In this document: positions 22,602-24,774 of the stretch, piece after piece
How positions within the stretch are numbered: position 1 is the stretch's first letter
Layout: each line of letters begins with the position of its first letter
Source of the DNA: a virus
Length of the DNA: 24,774 nucleotides
Strand: one strand, 5' to 3'
Virus record (IMG/VR): IMGVR_UViG_3300031963_000884
Location: 1-24,774 of that record
The notes under the pieces: model-generated
The model's input: the letters and a program-made list of their open reading frames with translations, nothing else
Told to the model about the DNA's origin: nothing
Databases searched by the model: none
Translations under genes and position numbers: made by a program

Positions 22602-22916
22602 ATGGCAATTAAAGTAAAAGAACTTAAGAATGATGCACTTGTTGAAGTTAAAGTCAACAAGAGCTTTTATTTAATGGTAAAAGCTTTGTCTTACCATCTC
22701 TTTCAAACAATCAAAGATGATTCTGAAAGAGAAGAATCTCTAAAGAAAATTATGACTGGTAAGTATGAGGATATGAATGACTTTGAAAGATCATTCTATA
22801 CTACAACACTTTTACTAGCAGAAATAGAGAGACAAGCTCAGCAAAATAATCTTTATGATGAAAAAGAAATTCTTGAACCTGGTGATGAAGGTTATGTAGC
22901 ACCTACCCAAGAATAA
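22602..22916 (+). CDS. Lone + strand gene, 104 aa, unknown
   Basis: Start taken at ATG 22602 (MAIKVKELKNDALVEVKVNK), because an upstream in-frame ATG at 22539 would add 21 residues that read antisense to the start of ung and would remove the promoter. The protein is helical and acidic, with an N-terminal beta-like KVKELKNDALVEVKV segment, a DDSEREESLKKIMTGKYEDM region and an acidic tail. I recall similar small proteins in crAss-like phages but no function. It is the only gene on this strand within the - block, has its own likely promoter, and its 3' end overlaps the convergent neighbour by 14 bp. Confidence 0.75.
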   Translation: MAIKVKELKNDALVEVKVNKSFYLMVKALSYHLFQTIKDDSEREESLKKIMTGKYEDMNDFERSFYTTTLLLAEIERQAQQNNLYDEKEILEPGDEGYVAPTQE

Positions 22917-23289
22917 TATTGTACTTACTAGCTAACTCATTTAATGCTTCTATAGCAAGAGTAAGCTCCATAGTACTACAATCACCAAAGGATTTGCACA
23001 TAGCTTTCTTTGTGCCATCATCATATATCTCATAACAAAGCCCGGCTTTCTCTTTGATAATAAGTTTCATATCATCAAAGCTAAAACCTAATTCACCTGC
23101 AAGCTCTCTGATACTTGCATGTATTTTAGCAATCTGGGCAGCACTACCCTTCTTACCTTTTTTACAAATAAATATTTCTACTTCTTCTCCTTCCTGTATC
23201 TTTTCTAAGAAGAGATTATACAAGAGCATATCTTTCTTATTAGAATAACCCAGCTTGGAGTTTTTCTTCACTAAAGTTCCTGAAAACAT
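22903..23289 (-). CDS. Possible NinB-like recombination protein, 128 aa
   Basis: 128 residues. The segment AAQIAKIHASIRELAGELGFSFDDMK (50-75) followed by IKEKAGLCYE and a CKSFGDCSTMELTLAIEALNELA block resembles the layout of NinB-type phage recombination proteins, which bind single-stranded DNA. The likeness is only moderate and from memory; an unrelated small DNA-binding protein is possible. The N-terminal part is basic (KKNSKLGYSNKKD). The stop is TAG and the last 14 bp overlap the + strand gene tail to tail. Confidence 0.65.
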   Translation of the reverse strand: MFSGTLVKKNSKLGYSNKKDMLLYNLFLEKIQEGEEVEIFICKKGKKGSAAQIAKIHASIRELAGELGFSFDDMKLIIKEKAGLCYEIYDDGTKKAMCKSFGDCSTMELTLAIEALNELASKYNIILG

Positions 23290-23294
23290 AAGGA

Positions 23295-23552
23295 TTACAT
23301 TTTATTCTTAGCCCACTTCTTATAGAGTAGAATTAGAGTTTGTATATCTTCTATATCTCTAATACATATCTCCAAGTCATAGCAGTAAACTACCCAATTC
23401 TTTTCACCGGCTTCATCACTAGCATTAGATGTCAAATCAAGAGCAGGTTCAAGATTAAGTGTATAGTAATAGTAATCACTTTGATCACCACTCTCTTCTA
23501 CAAGAACATCAACTCTCTCAAATCCTTCTTCTATAAGTTCTTCTTCTCTCAT
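23295..23552 (-). CDS. Hypothetical acidic protein, 85 aa
   Basis: I do not recognise this protein. Very acidic N-terminal half (MREEELIEEGFERVDVLVEESGDQSD) with a YYYYTLNLEPALDL segment, then VVYCYDLEICIRDIEDIQTLILLYKKW. No membrane segment. It is 5 bp upstream of the NinB-like gene and 3 bp after the next one, so it is part of the same operon. Confidence 0.7.
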   Translation of the reverse strand: MREEELIEEGFERVDVLVEESGDQSDYYYYTLNLEPALDLTSNASDEAGEKNWVVYCYDLEICIRDIEDIQTLILLYKKWAKNKM

Positions 23553-23555
23553 GAT

Positions 23556-24017
23556 TTATCTTTTATTAATTGGGTAATTCTTTACTACTTTATCAGAATA
23601 ATTCATTACCAAATCTACAAACTCTTTTGATACATCTGTCTTATTCCATTTACCGTGAAGTTTAATTCTTTCTTCACGTTGTTTGTCAATGACAAGAAGA
23701 GCCATGTAGTAGTTATCCTCATCCTGAGACTCAAGCATAGATTCAATATTCTTCCCTTCATCTTCCTTGAGTATATTTAAAGATACTAATAAATTGATCT
23801 CAAAGATTAGAATGAAGGGTTTAAATTGATCTTGCTTTGTACCTTTTCTATACATCCACCATAAGTAATTTAGATTCTTACCAACAGGGGTTGTATCAAC
23901 TAAGGTCATTTCAAAGTGTTCTTCTATAATTTTCTTTACCAAACTCTTTCTTTTACTTAGAGTTGCTTTGGATATTTTTTTATCAATATCCCAATCACCA
24001 CCTATACTAATTGCCAT
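23556..24017 (-). CDS. Hypothetical protein, 153 aa
   Basis: I do not recognise this protein. It begins MAISIGGDWDIDKKISKATL and has a basic region at 20-35, a WWMYRKGTKQ segment (about 53-62) and a hydrophobic FILIFEINLLVSLNIL stretch (68-83) that is more likely a buried helix than a membrane segment. The C terminus is basic. It is 1 bp from the SPL-like gene. Confidence 0.7.
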   Translation of the reverse strand: MAISIGGDWDIDKKISKATLSKRKSLVKKIIEEHFEMTLVDTTPVGKNLNYLWWMYRKGTKQDQFKPFILIFEINLLVSLNILKEDEGKNIESMLESQDEDNYYMALLVIDKQREERIKLHGKWNKTDVSKEFVDLVMNYSDKVVKNYPINKR

Positions 24018-24018
24018 A

Positions 24019-24774
24019 TCAGAAAATATATCTTATTGTGTTCCAAGGTATAATCTGGTCATGTAGCTCAGTAAACTGTTTAATATACTCAGCTTTTAGA
24101 TCATGTTTATACCTGATATTCTTACCACCATACTCAGATATTTTACTCTCTTGTATTTCTGGTTTCCATAATAGCTCCTCACCTGGTAGATTATGCTCTA
24201 GATTGTACAAATGTTTCTGTTCATTGTGTGTTAAGAAGATTACTTCAGCTTTGACATCATTAGTATCCCAGGCAAAAACATTTGCTCTTGCACTAACTGC
24301 ATCAAACAAATCCCTGTAACTTTCTAACCAAAAAGCTTTTACAATGACAGGACTAAAATTAAGATGAACTTCATAGCCAGCATCAATAAACATATCAAGG
24401 GCTTCAATTCTTTCAAACGTAGAAGAAGTATTTGGTTCAAGTATTCTTCTATAATGTTCAGGCATAAGACTAAATCTAATTCTGATTTTACCTTCAGGAT
24501 TAAACTTAAGTAAATCCTTATTTACATACTTAGTAGCAAATGAACCCATAGCAAGTGGATGATCTCTAAAGAATGCAAAGATCTTTTCCCATTCATGATA
24601 TTTAGCATGCAGAGCAAAGTCTTCATTACAAGAAATATCATAAGTTACATACTCTCCCGTCTGATTTGGTTTCTCTACATCTGCAAAGTATGCATGTGAA
24701 TTAATCTCCGTCAGGATATCCATAGTATTAGTTGCTATGCTTAATCCTTCCGGTTTGTGTCTCTTCATGTAACA
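24019..24774 (-). CDS. Spore photoproduct lyase-like radical SAM protein, 5'-truncated
   Basis: At least 251 residues. The Met at 24768-24766 is probably internal: the codons just before it at the window edge read Cys-Tyr, so the protein reads CYMKRHKPEG, which fits the last Cys of the radical SAM CxxxCxxC cluster of SPL (YCY at its end). The first two Cys would lie beyond the window. The EVHLNFSPVIV segment (about 153-163) and the GKIRIRFSLMPE block (93-104) are typical of SPL. SPL repairs the thymine dimer spore photoproduct with S-adenosylmethionine and a 4Fe-4S cluster; a related photoproduct or other dimer may be the target in a phage. It is the first - strand gene of the window. Confidence 0.8.
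   Translation of the reverse strand, partial: CYMKRHKPEGLSIATNTMDILTEINSHAYFADVEKPNQTGEYVTYDISCNEDFALHAKYHEWEKIFAFFRDHPLAMGSFATKYVNKDLLKFNPEGKIRIRFSLMPEHYRRILEPNTSSTFERIEALDMFIDAGYEVHLNFSPVIVKAFWLESYRDLFDAVSARANVFAWDTNDVKAEVIFLTHNEQKHLYNLEHNLPGEELLWKPEIQESKISEYGGKNIRYKHDLKAEYIKQFTELHDQIIPWNTIRYIF

Noticed and set aside
21870-22905. Recoding of TAG to Gln, as reported for some crAss-like phages
   Set aside because: TAG is used as the terminal stop of ung and of the NinB-like gene, where read-through would run into the neighbour, and no large gene contains an in-frame TAG.
24766-24768. ATG at 24768 as the start of the SPL-like gene
   Set aside because: The codons before it read Cys-Tyr and fit the radical SAM cluster end, so the Met is likely internal.
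1-24774. tRNA genes, CRISPR arrays, insertion sequences, integrase or attachment sites
   Set aside because: The gaps between genes are under about 100 bp and hold only hairpins and leaders; no repeat-spacer pattern, transposase or integrase motif was seen.

Overview
The window is most likely about a quarter of the genome of a crAss-like bacteriophage (order Crassvirales), which would infect a Bacteroidota host. The evidence is the gene repertoire: a giant virion-type polyvalent protein on one strand, facing a long block of replication and recombination genes on the other (compact family B DNA polymerase, DnaB-like helicase, DnaG-like primase, uracil-DNA glycosylase, Sak4-like ATPase, RecE-like nuclease, spore photoproduct lyase-like protein). 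The AT-rich base use, the almost complete lack of Shine-Dalgarno sites and the A-rich leaders fit a Bacteroidota phage. The standard code is used; TAG ends at least two genes. The assignment rests on recognition by eye, not on a database search.

Layout. Positions 1-6642 (+ strand) hold the 3' part of one giant open reading frame. It carries an ADP-ribosyltransferase-like domain, a HExxH metallopeptidase-like domain, long helical regions, a LysM module and a hydrophobic segment near the C terminus. It is probably a virion protein delivered into the host. A 38-bp gap with a bidirectional terminator separates it from the - strand block, which fills the rest of the window except for one small + strand gene at 22602-22916.

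The - strand block is transcribed from high to low coordinates. In that order it holds: SPL-like repair enzyme (cut by the window end); three small genes, one NinB-like; ung; a possible helicase-loader gene; a small two-helix membrane protein; DnaB-like helicase; an unknown gene; Sak4-like ATPase; SSB-like protein; [terminator]; zinc-less primase; GIY-YIG nuclease; four small genes (DUF6878-like, a 54-residue ORF, DUF6915-like, one unknown); a VWA/metallopeptidase-like protein and its MoxR-type AAA+ ATPase; [hairpins]; an unknown gene; RecE-like PD-(D/E)XK nuclease; two unknown genes; [terminator]; PolB; DUF932-like protein; [terminator]. Most genes overlap by 1-23 bp or are separated by a few bases, so they form a few long operons.

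How the genes may work together (inference): primase, helicase and PolB form the replisome core. PolB ends in a bacterial beta-clamp-binding pentapeptide, which suggests use of the host clamp. Sak4, the SSB-like protein and the RecE-like nuclease form a single-strand annealing recombination set. Ung and the SPL-like enzyme repair DNA. The AAA-VWA pair with its small overlapping ORFs is the best candidate for a poorly described system. No tRNA, rRNA, CRISPR array, insertion sequence or attachment site was seen, and no gene-free stretch exceeds about 100 bp.
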